A DNA stretch of 64,000 nucleotides from Alphaproteobacteria bacterium. Its GTDB lineage: Bacteria; Pseudomonadota; Alphaproteobacteria; CAAGCB01; CAG-977. Both the position numbers and the translations under genes were made by a program. The notes below the pieces were generated by a model, which searched no databases, had not been told where the DNA came from, and worked only from the letters and a program-made list of their open reading frames with translations. Positions 16,298-26,397 of this stretch are shown piece after piece (the stretch's first letter is position 1; the number at the start of each line of letters is the position of its first letter). The stretch lies in contig CAAGEP010000003.1 in the NCBI GenBank assembly GCA_900768875.1, positions 434,001 through 498,000 of the forward strand. Direction: 5' to 3'.

Positions 16298-17269
16298 ATG
16301 GCTTTGAAAAACAAAATCATCATCGACACCGATCCGGGGGTGGACGACGCCGTCGCTTTGTTTATGGCAATGGCGGACGCCGACACCGACATTCTGGGCA
16401 TTACCGCCGTCAACGGAAACGTCCCCGTCGAACAGGGCGAATACAACGCTCGCCGAATCTGCAATTTTGCTTGGCATTCGGGAATAAAAGTCTTCAAAGG
16501 CTGCGACCGTCCCTTGAAACGCTCCGTTGTCAACGCCGAATGGGTGCACGGCAAGGACGGACTGGCGGGGCTGGATTTCGGGGAACCGACGTACAAGGGC
16601 GAATCGACGCCCGCCGTCGACTTTATCATCGATACGATTATGAAATCGACGGAACGCGAAGTATCGATTATCGCCATCGGACCTTTGACAAACATTGCGA
16701 CCGCGTTTTTGAAAGAGCCGAAAATCATTTCCCGCATCCGCGAACTGGTCGTTATGGCGGGCGCGTTTTGCGAAGACGGACCGCGCGGCAATTCGACGCC
16801 TTACGCGGAATTCAACGTGTACGCCGACCCGCACGCCGCTGAAATCGTGTTCGATTTGGGGCAAAGAATCACCGTTATCCCGATGGAAGTCGGTCAGCAG
16901 GCTTATGCGGACGAAGCGTACTTGGAGCATCTGCGCGATTTGAATTCCCGCTGTGCCGCCAAAAGCGCGGATTTGCTGGAGGAAACGGCGAAAGTCCTTG
17001 CCCCTCACCGTCAAAAGATGTCCGAGGAAGGCTTGGCGCCCGAAAACGGCACGTCGCTGTACGATCCGTGCGCGATTGCGTGTTTTCTGCGTCCCGCTTT
17101 GTTTTCGGGGCGTTACGGCACGGTGCAGGTCAACACCGACACCAAAAGCGAACAGTTCGGCATGACGACGTTTGAACAGGGGTCGAAGCGCAACTGTCTG
17201 GTCACCTACAAAGTCGACAAAGCTCCGTTCCTGCAAATGGTGGCGGATCATCTGGCGAAATTGTCATGA
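16298..17269 (+). CDS. Inosine-uridine preferring nucleoside hydrolase family protein
   Basis: This 323-residue protein starts with the calcium-binding motif IDTDPGVDDAVALFMAM, the hallmark of nucleoside N-ribohydrolases, which split ribonucleosides into base and ribose in purine and pyrimidine salvage. The later GNSTPYAEFNVYADPHAAE segment is the second family motif. There is no signal peptide. AAAAGGG precedes the ATG. The stop overlaps the dusA start (ATGA), so the two are probably co-transcribed. Base preference (RihA, RihB or RihC type) cannot be told by eye. Confidence 0.9.
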   Translation: MALKNKIIIDTDPGVDDAVALFMAMADADTDILGITAVNGNVPVEQGEYNARRICNFAWHSGIKVFKGCDRPLKRSVVNAEWVHGKDGLAGLDFGEPTYKGESTPAVDFIIDTIMKSTEREVSIIAIGPLTNIATAFLKEPKIISRIRELVVMAGAFCEDGPRGNSTPYAEFNVYADPHAAEIVFDLGQRITVIPMEVGQQAYADEAYLEHLRDLNSRCAAKSADLLEETAKVLAPHRQKMSEEGLAPENGTSLYDPCAIACFLRPALFSGRYGTVQVNTDTKSEQFGMTTFEQGSKRNCLVTYKVDKAPFLQMVADHLAKLS

Positions 17270-18252
17270 GCGTTTACGTCGGTCGGCTGTCGGTCGCGCC
17301 GATGATGGATTGGACGGACAAACACTTCCGCTTTTTCGCGCGCCGTTTTACCAAGCGAACTTTGCTTTATACGGAAATGGTTACGGCGCAAGCGGTCGTG
17401 TTCGGCGACGCGGAAAAACTGCTGAGCTTCAACCTGCCCGAAAAGCCGCTGATTTTACAGCTGGGCGGGTCTTCGCCCGAATTGTTGGGCAAAGCGTGCA
17501 AAATCGCGCAAAGCTTTGATTACGACGGAATCAACTTAAACGCGGGCTGTCCGTCCGAACGGGTCAGCGCGGGCAACTTCGGCGCGGCGTTGCGGCAAAA
17601 CCCCGCCCTTATTGCCGATTGCCTGCAATCGATGAAGGAAAACAGCCGCGTCCCCGTATCTTTGAAAACCCGCATCGCGCTGGAGGAAACAACGCAAGAC
17701 TCCGACGGTTACGACGATTTGTGCCGTTTGGCGGAATTGGTCAAGCCTTTGACAACCGACTGGATTATCCACGCGCGCAAAGCCCGATTGAAAGGCTTGA
17801 CACCGAAACAAAACCGCGAACGTCTGCCGCTGAATTACGACTTGGTTTACCGTTTCAAGCGCGACTTTCCCGATTTGACCGTTTCAATCAACGGCAACGT
17901 CGATTCTTTGGACGCGGCTTTGGCGCATTTAAAGCACGTCGACGGCGTGATGATCGGACGCGCGGCGTATGCGAACCCCGCTTTGCTGGCCGAAGCGGAC
18001 GCAAAAATCTACGGGGAAAGCACCGCCCCCGTTTCAGCCGTCGACGCGGTGCTGCAAATGCGTTCGTACATCGAACAACAGCTGGCGCAAGGCGTGCGAT
18101 TAAACGCCGTAACCCGCCACATGCTCGGAATTTTCAAAGGCTGCGCGGGCGCGGCGGCGTGGCGCAGGACGCTGACGGAAAACGCCGTTTTGCCCGACGC
18201 CGACTTTAAAGTTGTTGCACAAGCTTTAAAGAGTGTTATACCTATTAACTGA
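17266..18252 (+). CDS. dusA: tRNA-dihydrouridine synthase A
   Basis: This 328-residue FMN enzyme reduces uridines in the D-loop of tRNA (U20 and U20a in the DusA group). It starts with VGRLSVAPMMDWTDKHFRFF, the DusA-specific N-terminus. The catalytic cysteine is in LNAGCPSERV, followed by GNFGAALRQNP. The family TIM barrel and C-terminal helical domain fit the length. It overlaps the nucleoside hydrolase by four bases and is followed 24 bases later by plsY. Confidence 0.93.
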   Translation: MSVYVGRLSVAPMMDWTDKHFRFFARRFTKRTLLYTEMVTAQAVVFGDAEKLLSFNLPEKPLILQLGGSSPELLGKACKIAQSFDYDGINLNAGCPSERVSAGNFGAALRQNPALIADCLQSMKENSRVPVSLKTRIALEETTQDSDGYDDLCRLAELVKPLTTDWIIHARKARLKGLTPKQNRERLPLNYDLVYRFKRDFPDLTVSINGNVDSLDAALAHLKHVDGVMIGRAAYANPALLAEADAKIYGESTAPVSAVDAVLQMRSYIEQQLAQGVRLNAVTRHMLGIFKGCAGAAAWRRTLTENAVLPDADFKVVAQALKSVIPIN

Positions 18253-18276
18253 ATTTTAATCATCAAAAGGACACGA

Positions 18277-18900
18277 ATGATGAGCGATACGACACTTTTA
18301 ATCCTTTCCGCCGTCATCGGCTATGTGCTGGGTTCGATTCCGTTCGGGATTCTGCTGACCCGCATGGCGGGACTGGGCGACATCCGCAAAATCGGTTCGG
18401 GCAACATCGGCGCGACGAATGTTTTGCGCACGGGACGCAAGGATTTGGCTTTGCTGACGCTGATATTGGATTCGGGCAAAGCGGCTTTGGCGGCGTTCAT
18501 CGCGGCGAATTGCGTTCCCGAAGAAGGCGTCAGCGACACGGCGGCTTTGATTGCCGGCACGGCGGGCGTTTTGGGACACAACTTTCCGATTTGGCTGAAG
18601 TTCAAAGGCGGCAAAGGCGTCGCGGCGACTTTGGGCGTTTTGCTCTACACCTGTTGGGAGGTCGGCTTGGCATCGTGCGTAACGTGGCTGGTCATGGCTT
18701 TGCTGTTCCGCTATTCGTCGCTGTCGGCTTTGGCGGCTTTGATTTTGGCGCCCGTTTACGCGTATTTCTTCGCCACGCCCGAATTTGTGTACTTTTACAG
18801 CTTTCTGGCGGTTTTGGCGGTTATTCGCCACCATGAAAACATCCGCAGACTGCTTCGCGGCGAAGAATCGAAAATCAAGCTGAAGAAAAAAGCCGCATGA
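18277..18900 (+). CDS. plsY: Acyl-phosphate:glycerol-3-phosphate acyltransferase
   Basis: This 207-residue inner membrane protein has several TM segments and the three conserved motifs: GSIPFG near the start with GSGNIGATNVLR, GHNFPIWLKFKGGKGVAAT in the middle, and RHHENIRRLLRGEE near the end. It makes lysophosphatidic acid from acyl-phosphate, the first step of phospholipid synthesis. Two adjacent ATGs follow AGGA at 5 and 8 bases; either could start. The stop overlaps the dprA start. Confidence 0.95.
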   Translation: MMSDTTLLILSAVIGYVLGSIPFGILLTRMAGLGDIRKIGSGNIGATNVLRTGRKDLALLTLILDSGKAALAAFIAANCVPEEGVSDTAALIAGTAGVLGHNFPIWLKFKGGKGVAATLGVLLYTCWEVGLASCVTWLVMALLFRYSSLSALAALILAPVYAYFFATPEFVYFYSFLAVLAVIRHHENIRRLLRGEESKIKLKKKAA

Positions 18901-20018
18901 TGGATGCCGAAAAAATCGCCAAAGTGCGCCTGATACGAACCGAAAATGTCGGTGTTGCGACGTTTTCGGCGCTGATGACGCGCTTCGGTTCGGCACAAGA
19001 AGCGTTGCTTCACCTGCCTGATTTTGCGCGGCTCGGCGGGCGCAAGCGTCCGTTGAACGTTTATTCCGAATCGGCTGCGGCCGCGGAAATCGACCGCCTG
19101 TACAACGCAGGCGGCGAAATGCTGTTCAAGGACGACGCGGATTATCCCGCTTTGCTCAAGCCTCTGCCCGACGCGCCGCCCGTGCTGTCCGTTCTGGGCA
19201 ACAAAGCGCTGTTCAACGGTCCGTCCGTCGCCGTCGTCGGCACGCGCAACGCGACGATTAACGGCAAAAAAACAGCCCGCACGATTGCCAACGATTTGGT
19301 CAAGTCGGGCTACACGGTCGTTTCGGGCTTGGCGGTCGGCATTGACGCCGCCGCGCACGAAGGCGCGCTGTTTGACGCGACCCCGAAAGCGTCCACCGTC
19401 GCCGTTTTGGGAACGGGGCTGAACATCCCCTACCCCGCGCAAAACCGCAGACTGTACGACGAAATCCGCGAAAAAGGACTGCTGGTTTCCGAATACGCCT
19501 TGGACACCAAGCCGCAGCCCGCGAACTTTCCGCACAGGAACAGGATTATTTCGGGCATAGCGAACGGTCTGGTCGTGATAGAAGCGACTTTGCGTTCGGG
19601 GTCTTTGATTACCGCCAACCGCGCGTTGGAACAGGGCAAGGAAGTCTTCGCCGTTCCCGCCACGCCGACGGACGAACGCGCGAAAGGCGTCAACCACTTG
19701 ATTAAAACGGGCGCGCCGCTGGTTGAATCCGCCGACGACATCATCGCTCATCTGACGGGATTGCCGATGCTGTCTTTGAACGAAGCGATTGAGCGCGAAT
19801 CCGTCAAAAATCCCGTTGAAACGGTCGAACAGACAGAGCTTTCCGCAACGGACTTGCTGGAAAAACTGGACGGCACGCCGACCGATTTGGACGCTTTGAT
19901 ACGCGAAACGGGCTTGCCAGCGCCCGCAATTTCCGTTTTATTAGTAGAGCTGGAACTCGCCGGACGAATCGAACGTCTGCCGGGGAACCGAATTATCCGC
20001 ATATCCACAGGACAATGA
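18897..20018 (+). CDS. dprA: DNA-processing protein DprA
   Basis: This 373-residue protein has the DprA Rossmann fold with GTRNATINGKKTARTIANDL, SGLAVGIDAAAHEGAL and FPHRNRIISGIA, followed by a C-terminal winged helix (about 305-370). Family knowledge: DprA loads RecA on incoming single-stranded DNA in natural transformation and is widely kept. It lies directly upstream of topA (3 bases), as in many alphaproteobacteria, and overlaps plsY by four bases. Confidence 0.93.
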   Translation: MMDAEKIAKVRLIRTENVGVATFSALMTRFGSAQEALLHLPDFARLGGRKRPLNVYSESAAAAEIDRLYNAGGEMLFKDDADYPALLKPLPDAPPVLSVLGNKALFNGPSVAVVGTRNATINGKKTARTIANDLVKSGYTVVSGLAVGIDAAAHEGALFDATPKASTVAVLGTGLNIPYPAQNRRLYDEIREKGLLVSEYALDTKPQPANFPHRNRIISGIANGLVVIEATLRSGSLITANRALEQGKEVFAVPATPTDERAKGVNHLIKTGAPLVESADDIIAHLTGLPMLSLNEAIERESVKNPVETVEQTELSATDLLEKLDGTPTDLDALIRETGLPAPAISVLLVELELAGRIERLPGNRIIRISTGQ

Positions 20019-20021
20019 AAC

Positions 20022-22640
20022 ATGGACGTCGTTATTGTAGAATCTCCCGCAAAAGCCAAGACGATTAACAAATATCTGGGCAGCAATTACGAAGTGATTG
20101 CCAGCTTCGGGCATATTCGCGATTTGCCCGCCAAAAACGGATCGGTTCGCCCCGACGAAGATTTCGCCATGGATTGGGCGATTGAACCCAAGGACGAAAA
20201 ACACATCAAAGCCATTGCCTCTTTGGTCGCCAAAGCGGACACCGTCTACCTCGCAACCGACCCGGATAGAGAGGGGGAAGCCATCGCTTGGCACGTTTTG
20301 CAGGAACTGACCAAACGCGGCAAGCTGAAAAACAAAAACGTCAAGCGCGTCGTGTTCAACGAAATCACGAAATCGGCGGTCACGAACGCGATGAAAAATC
20401 CGCGCGTCATCGATATGCCGCTGGTTGACGCGTATCTGGCGCGCCGCGCTTTGGATTATCTGGTGGGCTTTACGATTTCGCCCGTTTTGTGGCGCAAGCT
20501 GCCGGGCAGCCGTTCGGCGGGACGCGTGCAGTCGGTCGCTTTACGCTTGGTCTGCGACCGCGAAAACGAAATCGAAGCGTTCAAACCGCAGGAATACTGG
20601 ACGATTGACGCCGACTTTATGACGCCCAAAGCCGACTTGTTCACCGCTCATCTGTCCGTTTTGAACGGCAAAAAACTGGGCAAGTTCACTTTAGGAAACG
20701 AAGCGGACGCAAAAGCCGCCGAATCCGCCATCAAAGCCGCGAACTTCGACGTCGGCGCGATAGAGCGCAAAACCGTTAAACGCTCCCCCGCCCCGCCGTT
20801 TACAACATCGACTTTACAGCAGGAAGCGGCGCGCAAGCTGTTCTTTTCCGCCAAAAAAACGATGCAGCTGGCGCAACAGTTGTACGAAGGCGTCGACATC
20901 GGCGGCGAAACGGTGGGCTTGATTACCTATATGCGTACCGACGGCATCCAAATGGCGCAGGAAGCGATTAACGAAGCGCGCGCCGTCATCGACGAAGAAT
21001 TCGGCGGCAAATACCTGCCCGAAAAGCCGCGCTATTACAAAAACAACGTCAAAAACGCGCAGGAAGCGCACGAAGCCATCCGCCCGACGTCTTTGCACCG
21101 CAAGCCCGAATTCGTCGCCCGTTTCCTGAACAAAGACCAAAAAGCCCTGTACGAACTGGTGTACAAGCGCGCTTTGGCGTGCCAGATGCAAAACGCGGAA
21201 ATCGACAAAGTCGCCGTCGACTGCCCGTCCCGCGACGGCTCCATCGTCATGCGCGCAACGGGACAAACGATTGCGTTTGACGGCTTTTTGAAAGTGTACT
21301 TTGAAGATTCCGACGACGCGGACGACGAAAACAACACGCTGTTGCCGCCGCTTTCGACGGGCGACGCTTTGGAACAAAAAGCCGTCCGCCCCGAACAGCA
21401 CTTCACCCAGCCCCCGCCCCGCTATTCGGAAGCGAGCCTTGTCAAAAAACTGGAAGAACTGGGTATCGGCAGACCGTCCACTTACGCGTCGATTTTGTCG
21501 GTTTTGCAGGACAGACAGTACGTCCGTTTGGAAAAACGCCGCTTCATTCCCGAAGACCGCGGCAGAATCGTTACCGTGTTTATGGAAAACTTCTTTAACA
21601 AATACGTTCAATACGACTTTACGGCGGATTTGGAAAACGCGCTGGACGACGTGTCGGCGGGAAAACTGAACTGGAAAACCTTGTTGCGCGATTTCTGGGA
21701 CGCGTTCGACCAAACGGTCAAATCGGTCGAACCGCTGACGATTACGGATGTTTTGAACACTTTGCAGGACTGTTTGTCCGAACACCTGTTCCCGACGCCC
21801 GAATCCCGAATCTGCCCCGAATGCGGCAAGGAAAAAGGCGGCGTACTCAGCCTTAAAATCGGAAAATTCGGCGCGTTTGTCGGGTGTTCCAACTATCCCG
21901 AATGCCGCTACACCCGCCCGTTCGGCGGCGAAACAAGCGGCGACCGTTCGACGGAAGAACCCGACCGCCGCCTGCTGGGAACCGCGCCCGACGGCGAAGA
22001 AGTCTTTGTCCGCAAAGGACCTTACGGCTACTATGTCCAGCAAGGCGAGGACGCGCCTAAGAAAAAAGGCGAAAAATCAACGACGAAACGCATGTCTTTG
22101 CCGCGCAACATGCCGCCCGCGGAATTGACTTTGCAGGACGCTCTGGCTCTGCTGGAGCTGCCCCGCACGCTGGGATCGGACGACAACGGGCAAACCGTTT
22201 CGGCGGGAATCGGGCGTTTCGGTCCGTACTTGAAACTCGGCAGCACGTTCAAGTCCCTGCCCGCGTCGGAAAACATCCTCACCGTCGACCTGCCCCGCGC
22301 TCTGGAACTGCTGGCGACGGCGAAAGCCAAAGTTCCGCCGCAGGAAATCGGCACGCATCCCGCCGACGGCAAGCCGATTGTCACGGCTTCGGGACGGTTT
22401 GGTCCTTACGTCAAGCACGGCAGTGTAATCGCGTCCGTCCCCAAAGCGATTCGCGACGAAAACCGCGCTCCGACGCTGGAGGAAGCGATTGAGCTGTTAA
22501 ACGCCAAAGCCGAAAAGAGCGGCGCGAAAAAATCCGCCAAAACAACGGAAAAGAAAACCGCCGCAAAAAAAACGACCGCTAAAAAAGCGACGGCGAAAAA
22601 AACGACCCGCAAAACAACCAAAAAAACGGTGACGGAATGA
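20022..22640 (+). CDS. topA: DNA topoisomerase I
   Basis: This 872-residue type IA topoisomerase relaxes negative supercoils. The TOPRIM domain shows VIVESPAKAKTINKYLG and DPDREGEAIAWH, and the catalytic tyrosine is Y303 in TYMRTDG. The C-terminus has one intact four-cysteine zinc ribbon (CPECGKEKGG...CSNYPEC) followed by cysteine-free relatives (RKGPYGYYVQ, IGRFGPYLKLG, SGRFGPYVKHGS). The final 40 residues are a Lys/Thr/Ala-rich, histone H1-like tail that should bind DNA without specificity. It overlaps rnr by four bases. Confidence 0.97.
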   Translation: MDVVIVESPAKAKTINKYLGSNYEVIASFGHIRDLPAKNGSVRPDEDFAMDWAIEPKDEKHIKAIASLVAKADTVYLATDPDREGEAIAWHVLQELTKRGKLKNKNVKRVVFNEITKSAVTNAMKNPRVIDMPLVDAYLARRALDYLVGFTISPVLWRKLPGSRSAGRVQSVALRLVCDRENEIEAFKPQEYWTIDADFMTPKADLFTAHLSVLNGKKLGKFTLGNEADAKAAESAIKAANFDVGAIERKTVKRSPAPPFTTSTLQQEAARKLFFSAKKTMQLAQQLYEGVDIGGETVGLITYMRTDGIQMAQEAINEARAVIDEEFGGKYLPEKPRYYKNNVKNAQEAHEAIRPTSLHRKPEFVARFLNKDQKALYELVYKRALACQMQNAEIDKVAVDCPSRDGSIVMRATGQTIAFDGFLKVYFEDSDDADDENNTLLPPLSTGDALEQKAVRPEQHFTQPPPRYSEASLVKKLEELGIGRPSTYASILSVLQDRQYVRLEKRRFIPEDRGRIVTVFMENFFNKYVQYDFTADLENALDDVSAGKLNWKTLLRDFWDAFDQTVKSVEPLTITDVLNTLQDCLSEHLFPTPESRICPECGKEKGGVLSLKIGKFGAFVGCSNYPECRYTRPFGGETSGDRSTEEPDRRLLGTAPDGEEVFVRKGPYGYYVQQGEDAPKKKGEKSTTKRMSLPRNMPPAELTLQDALALLELPRTLGSDDNGQTVSAGIGRFGPYLKLGSTFKSLPASENILTVDLPRALELLATAKAKVPPQEIGTHPADGKPIVTASGRFGPYVKHGSVIASVPKAIRDENRAPTLEEAIELLNAKAEKSGAKKSAKTTEKKTAAKKTTAKKATAKKTTRKTTKKTVTE

Positions 22641-24835
22641 GCAAATCCAAACAGCCTTTGCCGACCATGGACGACATTGTCGCTTATTTGAACAACAATT
22701 CGGGCAAGGTCGGCAAACGTGAAATCGCCCGCGCGTTCAACGTTCGCGGCGACGACCGCGTCAAGCTCAAAGAAATGCTCAAAGAACTGAAATCGTCGGG
22801 CAAAATCGAAAAATCGGACGGCAAGAAAATGATTCCCGCCGACGGTCTGCCCGAACAATGTCCGTGCGAAATCACGGGCATCGACAGCGACGGCGAATTG
22901 GTCGCCCGCCCGCTGAATTGGAACAAACCGACGCCCGCGCCGCAAATTCTGATTACGGACTTGGGACGACTGCGCCCTCCCCCGAAAGAAGGCGATTTTG
23001 TCATTTTAAAGCTTCATCCCGCGGGCAAACGCTTTTTTCACGGGGCGGTTTTGCGCCGTTTGTCGGACAAGCCGAACCGCGTTGTCGGGCTGTTTGACAC
23101 GACGGGCGGCAAAGGCGGTCATATTTTATCCGTCGACCGCCGCCTGCATCAGGACTACATCGTCGATTCCCTGCATACGAACGGCGCGAAAAACGGCGAT
23201 GTCGTGGTTGCGGAGGTTATCGGTTCAGCCCTCAAGCAAACCGCCCGCAAAGCCAAAGTCGTCCAAATCATCGGCAAGGCGAACGCCCCCAAAGCCGCCA
23301 GTTTGATTGCCATAGCCCTGCACGGCATTCCGACGGAATTTTCGGCGGAAGCGTTGAAACAGGCGAAAAAAGCCAAACTGCCCGATATGAAAAAACGCGT
23401 TGATTTACGCGACATTCCGCTGGTTACCATTGACGGCGAAGACGCGCGCGACTTTGACGACGCGATTTTTGCCGAACCCGACAAAGACGGCTGGCACTTA
23501 ATCGTCGCGATTGCCGATGTCGCTTATTTCGTCCGTCCGCACGAACCGCTGGATTTGTGCGCGCGCGAACGCGGCAACTCGGTTTACTTCCCCGACCGAT
23601 GCGTCCCCATGCTGCCCGAAGAACTGTCGACGGACTTGTGTTCTTTGAAACCGAACGAAGACCGCCCCTGCATTGCGGCGCATTTGTGGATTAACAAAAA
23701 CGGCAAGTTGCAAAAATCGAAATTCGTGCGCGCCGTCATGCGATCCGCCGCGCGGCTGAACTATCACGAAGTCCAAGCGGTCTTTGACGGCAAAATGCCC
23801 GAAATGAACGACGATTTGCGCCGTCATCTGCTGGATTTGCAGGGGGCGTACAAAGCGCTTGCCGCCGCGCGGGAAAAACGCGGGGCTTTGGAACTGGACG
23901 TCATCGAACGCGAAATCACCTTGAACGACAAGGGGCAAATCACCGACATCCGCCCGCGCGAACGGCTGGACAGCCATAAAACGGTCGAAGAATTCATGAT
24001 TGCCGCGAACGTCGCCGCCGCCCAAACGCTGGAAGCACACGACATCCCCGCGATGTACCGCGTCCACGAACCGCCAAGCGCGGACAAAGCCGAAGCGTTG
24101 CGGACGTTTTTAAGCTCCGTCGGACTGAAAGTTCAGCACGCCGATCAGGAAAGTTTGAACAAAGTCCTTGAAAAAGTCAAAGGAACGCCGCGCGCCTACA
24201 TGGTCAACGAACTGGTCTTGCGTTCCCAAAGCCAAGCGCGCTACAGCCCCGAAAACCTGGGACATTTCGGCTTGGCGCTGGACAAGTACGCGCACTTTAC
24301 GTCGCCGATTCGCCGCTATGCGGATTTGCTGGTTCACCGCGGATTGATTTCCGCCTTGAAGCTCGGCAACGACGGCTTAATCGACGAAAACGGCGATTTA
24401 ACCGCGGATTTGGAGGATGTCGGCGAACATATCTCCGCCACGGAACGCCGCGCCGCCGCCGCGGAACGCGATGCCGAAGAACGCTATCTGTCCGCTTACT
24501 TAAAGGACAGAATCGGCGAACGGTTCGGCGGAATTATCAACGGAGTCAGCCGTTTCGGACTGTTTGTCACGCTTGACGGAATCGGCGCGGACGGACTTAT
24601 CCCCATCAGCACGCTTCCCAACGATTTCTATGTGCACGAAGAAGAACGCCACCGCCTTTACGGCGCGAACACGGGCAACACTTACGAACTGGGCGAACAC
24701 GTCGAAATGATTTTGGCGGAAGCAACGCCCGTCACGGGCGGTCTGCTGTTTCACCTGTTGGACGCGGGTGTGAAAAAAACGCGCAAACCCGCTCCGAAAA
24801 AAACGCGCTCGCCCGCCAAGCGCAAAAGGAAGTAA
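22637..24835 (+). CDS. rnr: Ribonuclease R
   Basis: This 732-residue 3'-5' exoribonuclease of the RNB family degrades structured RNA. It has an N-terminal winged helix (about 10-70), cold-shock type OB folds, the RNB catalytic motif DGEDARDFDDAIF with its aspartates, RNB signature HFTSPIRRYADLLVHR, and a C-terminal S1 domain (FGGIINGVSRFGLFVTL). The end is a basic tail (KKTRKPAPKKTRSPAKRKRK), common in RNase R. It starts within the end of topA and is followed after 3 bases by the S41 protease gene. Confidence 0.96.
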   Translation: MSKSKQPLPTMDDIVAYLNNNSGKVGKREIARAFNVRGDDRVKLKEMLKELKSSGKIEKSDGKKMIPADGLPEQCPCEITGIDSDGELVARPLNWNKPTPAPQILITDLGRLRPPPKEGDFVILKLHPAGKRFFHGAVLRRLSDKPNRVVGLFDTTGGKGGHILSVDRRLHQDYIVDSLHTNGAKNGDVVVAEVIGSALKQTARKAKVVQIIGKANAPKAASLIAIALHGIPTEFSAEALKQAKKAKLPDMKKRVDLRDIPLVTIDGEDARDFDDAIFAEPDKDGWHLIVAIADVAYFVRPHEPLDLCARERGNSVYFPDRCVPMLPEELSTDLCSLKPNEDRPCIAAHLWINKNGKLQKSKFVRAVMRSAARLNYHEVQAVFDGKMPEMNDDLRRHLLDLQGAYKALAAAREKRGALELDVIEREITLNDKGQITDIRPRERLDSHKTVEEFMIAANVAAAQTLEAHDIPAMYRVHEPPSADKAEALRTFLSSVGLKVQHADQESLNKVLEKVKGTPRAYMVNELVLRSQSQARYSPENLGHFGLALDKYAHFTSPIRRYADLLVHRGLISALKLGNDGLIDENGDLTADLEDVGEHISATERRAAAAERDAEERYLSAYLKDRIGERFGGIINGVSRFGLFVTLDGIGADGLIPISTLPNDFYVHEEERHRLYGANTGNTYELGEHVEMILAEATPVTGGLLFHLLDAGVKKTRKPAPKKTRSPAKRKRK

Positions 24836-24838
24836 GCC

Positions 24839-26350
24839 ATGAAACTGCGGGCGATTCTTGCCTTTTTGCTGACCGTTTCGACGGCGCATGCCGCGCCCGT
24901 ATGGTGGGAAAGCGTCGTCAATGACACCAAGCTTCCCTTTCCCCGCATGGAACGCGTTTTGACAACGGCATGCACGCTGACAACGCAAAAATCGCTCAAG
25001 CCCGTCACCGCCCGCGAACTGACCGAAACGGCGGTCAAAAGCCTGTCCACGTTCGACCAAAAAATCACGGCGGCTTTGGACGGCAAGCGCGTCATCCTGT
25101 TTGCGGACGACAAAGTGCTGAAAAGCTTCAGCGCGCCCGACGAAAACGACTGTGAAAACTGGTCGCGCCTGTTGCTGGCGGCGGCGGTGGAAGCCCGCCC
25201 TTTTTCGCCAAAAGCGCAAAAAGCCGACGCCGAGGAGTTTTACAACATCTTCATCAACGCGTATCTGGGCACGCTTGATTCCTATGCGCATTTTGAAGGC
25301 GACGATTCAACCGAGCTGACCGCGCTGAAAAACCCCGCAAGCATCGGCATCCGTTACCGCCGAATCGGCCGTTTTTTGGAAATCACGGCGATTTTGCCCG
25401 ACAGCCCCGCGTCTCAAAGCGACATTCAAATCGGCGACCGCATTACGGCAATCGAAGGCAAATCCGTCCCCGATTTGTCGCGGGTTCAGATTTTGAACGC
25501 TTTGCGCGGCGAAGCGGGAACGACCGTTTCCCTGACGATTCGCAGGGACGGCAAAACCCGCAGGGAACTGCTGACGCGCCGCGCCGTCGTCGAATCGCCC
25601 GTCGCGTATTTCTTTGACGAACAGTCGCGTCTGATGACGATTAAAATCGCCGCGTTTTCAAAACGCACCGTGCCGTCTTTGAAAGCCACGCTGAAAATCG
25701 CCGAAAAGCAAGGCGCGAAAGGACTGATTATCGATTTGCGCGGAAATATGGGCGGTTTGCTCAAAGAAGCCGTCCTTGCCGCCGACATTTTCCTGCCGCC
25801 CGATTTGTTGATGATTCGCACGCAGGGACGCGGCGAAGCGGACGAACAGGAATACTGGTCGACGAAAAAAAACAACCGCCCCGTTTATCCGACGGCGATT
25901 CTGGTTGACGCGAAAACGGCGTCCAGCGCGGAATACTTTGCGGGTGTCCTGCAGGATTACCGCCACGCAACGGTTATCGGCACGCCCACTTACGGCAAAG
26001 GCGTTCTGCAAAGCGTCGATTCCGTCAAAAACGCGGGCGAATTGTCCGTCACCACGGCGCGCTATCTGCTGCCGTCGGGGTATTCCCCCGACATTTACGG
26101 CGTTTTTCCGAACATCTGCACGTCGGGATTGAACTTGGTCGACATCGACAAAGTGCCGCCCGCGCAAACACGTCTGCTGCCGTGGAGAAAAGGCACTGCC
26201 GCGATGAAAAACAAAGCGTTGCGCGCCTGTCCGCGTCAAATCCGTCCCGACAACGCCTTGGACGACGAAATCGCCAAACTGTTTTTGACGGATTCGGCGC
26301 GATATAACGGCGCTTTGACGTATTTTTCGCTTGACAGTTTTCTGAAATAG
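24839..26350 (+). CDS. S41-family C-terminal processing peptidase with PDZ domain
   Basis: This 503-residue secreted protease has a signal peptide (MKLRAILAFLLTVSTAHAAP). An unassigned N-terminal region is followed by a PDZ domain (about 175-255, IGRFLEITAILPDSPASQSD) and the S41 core with Ser362 in KTASSAEYFAG and Lys387 in YGKGVLQ, spaced as in the CtpA Ser/Lys dyad. It should act in the periplasm on C-terminal tails of envelope proteins. Alphaproteobacterial CtpA proteins usually sit elsewhere, so this is probably a second, divergent member. The -35 of the rpmG promoter lies in its last codons. Confidence 0.9.
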   Translation: MKLRAILAFLLTVSTAHAAPVWWESVVNDTKLPFPRMERVLTTACTLTTQKSLKPVTARELTETAVKSLSTFDQKITAALDGKRVILFADDKVLKSFSAPDENDCENWSRLLLAAAVEARPFSPKAQKADAEEFYNIFINAYLGTLDSYAHFEGDDSTELTALKNPASIGIRYRRIGRFLEITAILPDSPASQSDIQIGDRITAIEGKSVPDLSRVQILNALRGEAGTTVSLTIRRDGKTRRELLTRRAVVESPVAYFFDEQSRLMTIKIAAFSKRTVPSLKATLKIAEKQGAKGLIIDLRGNMGGLLKEAVLAADIFLPPDLLMIRTQGRGEADEQEYWSTKKNNRPVYPTAILVDAKTASSAEYFAGVLQDYRHATVIGTPTYGKGVLQSVDSVKNAGELSVTTARYLLPSGYSPDIYGVFPNICTSGLNLVDIDKVPPAQTRLLPWRKGTAAMKNKALRACPRQIRPDNALDDEIAKLFLTDSARYNGALTYFSLDSFLK

Positions 26351-26358
26351 GGTATTTT
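26331..26358 (+). promoter_or_regulatory. Sigma70-type promoter for rpmG
   Basis: A perfect TTGACA at 26331-26336 and TATTTT at 26353-26358 are 16 bases apart, 40 bases before the rpmG start. The -35 lies in the end of the upstream protease gene. Confidence 0.7.
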
Positions 26359-26397
26359 CAGACTATCGTTTTTGATTTTTTTGATGGGTGAATTGTC

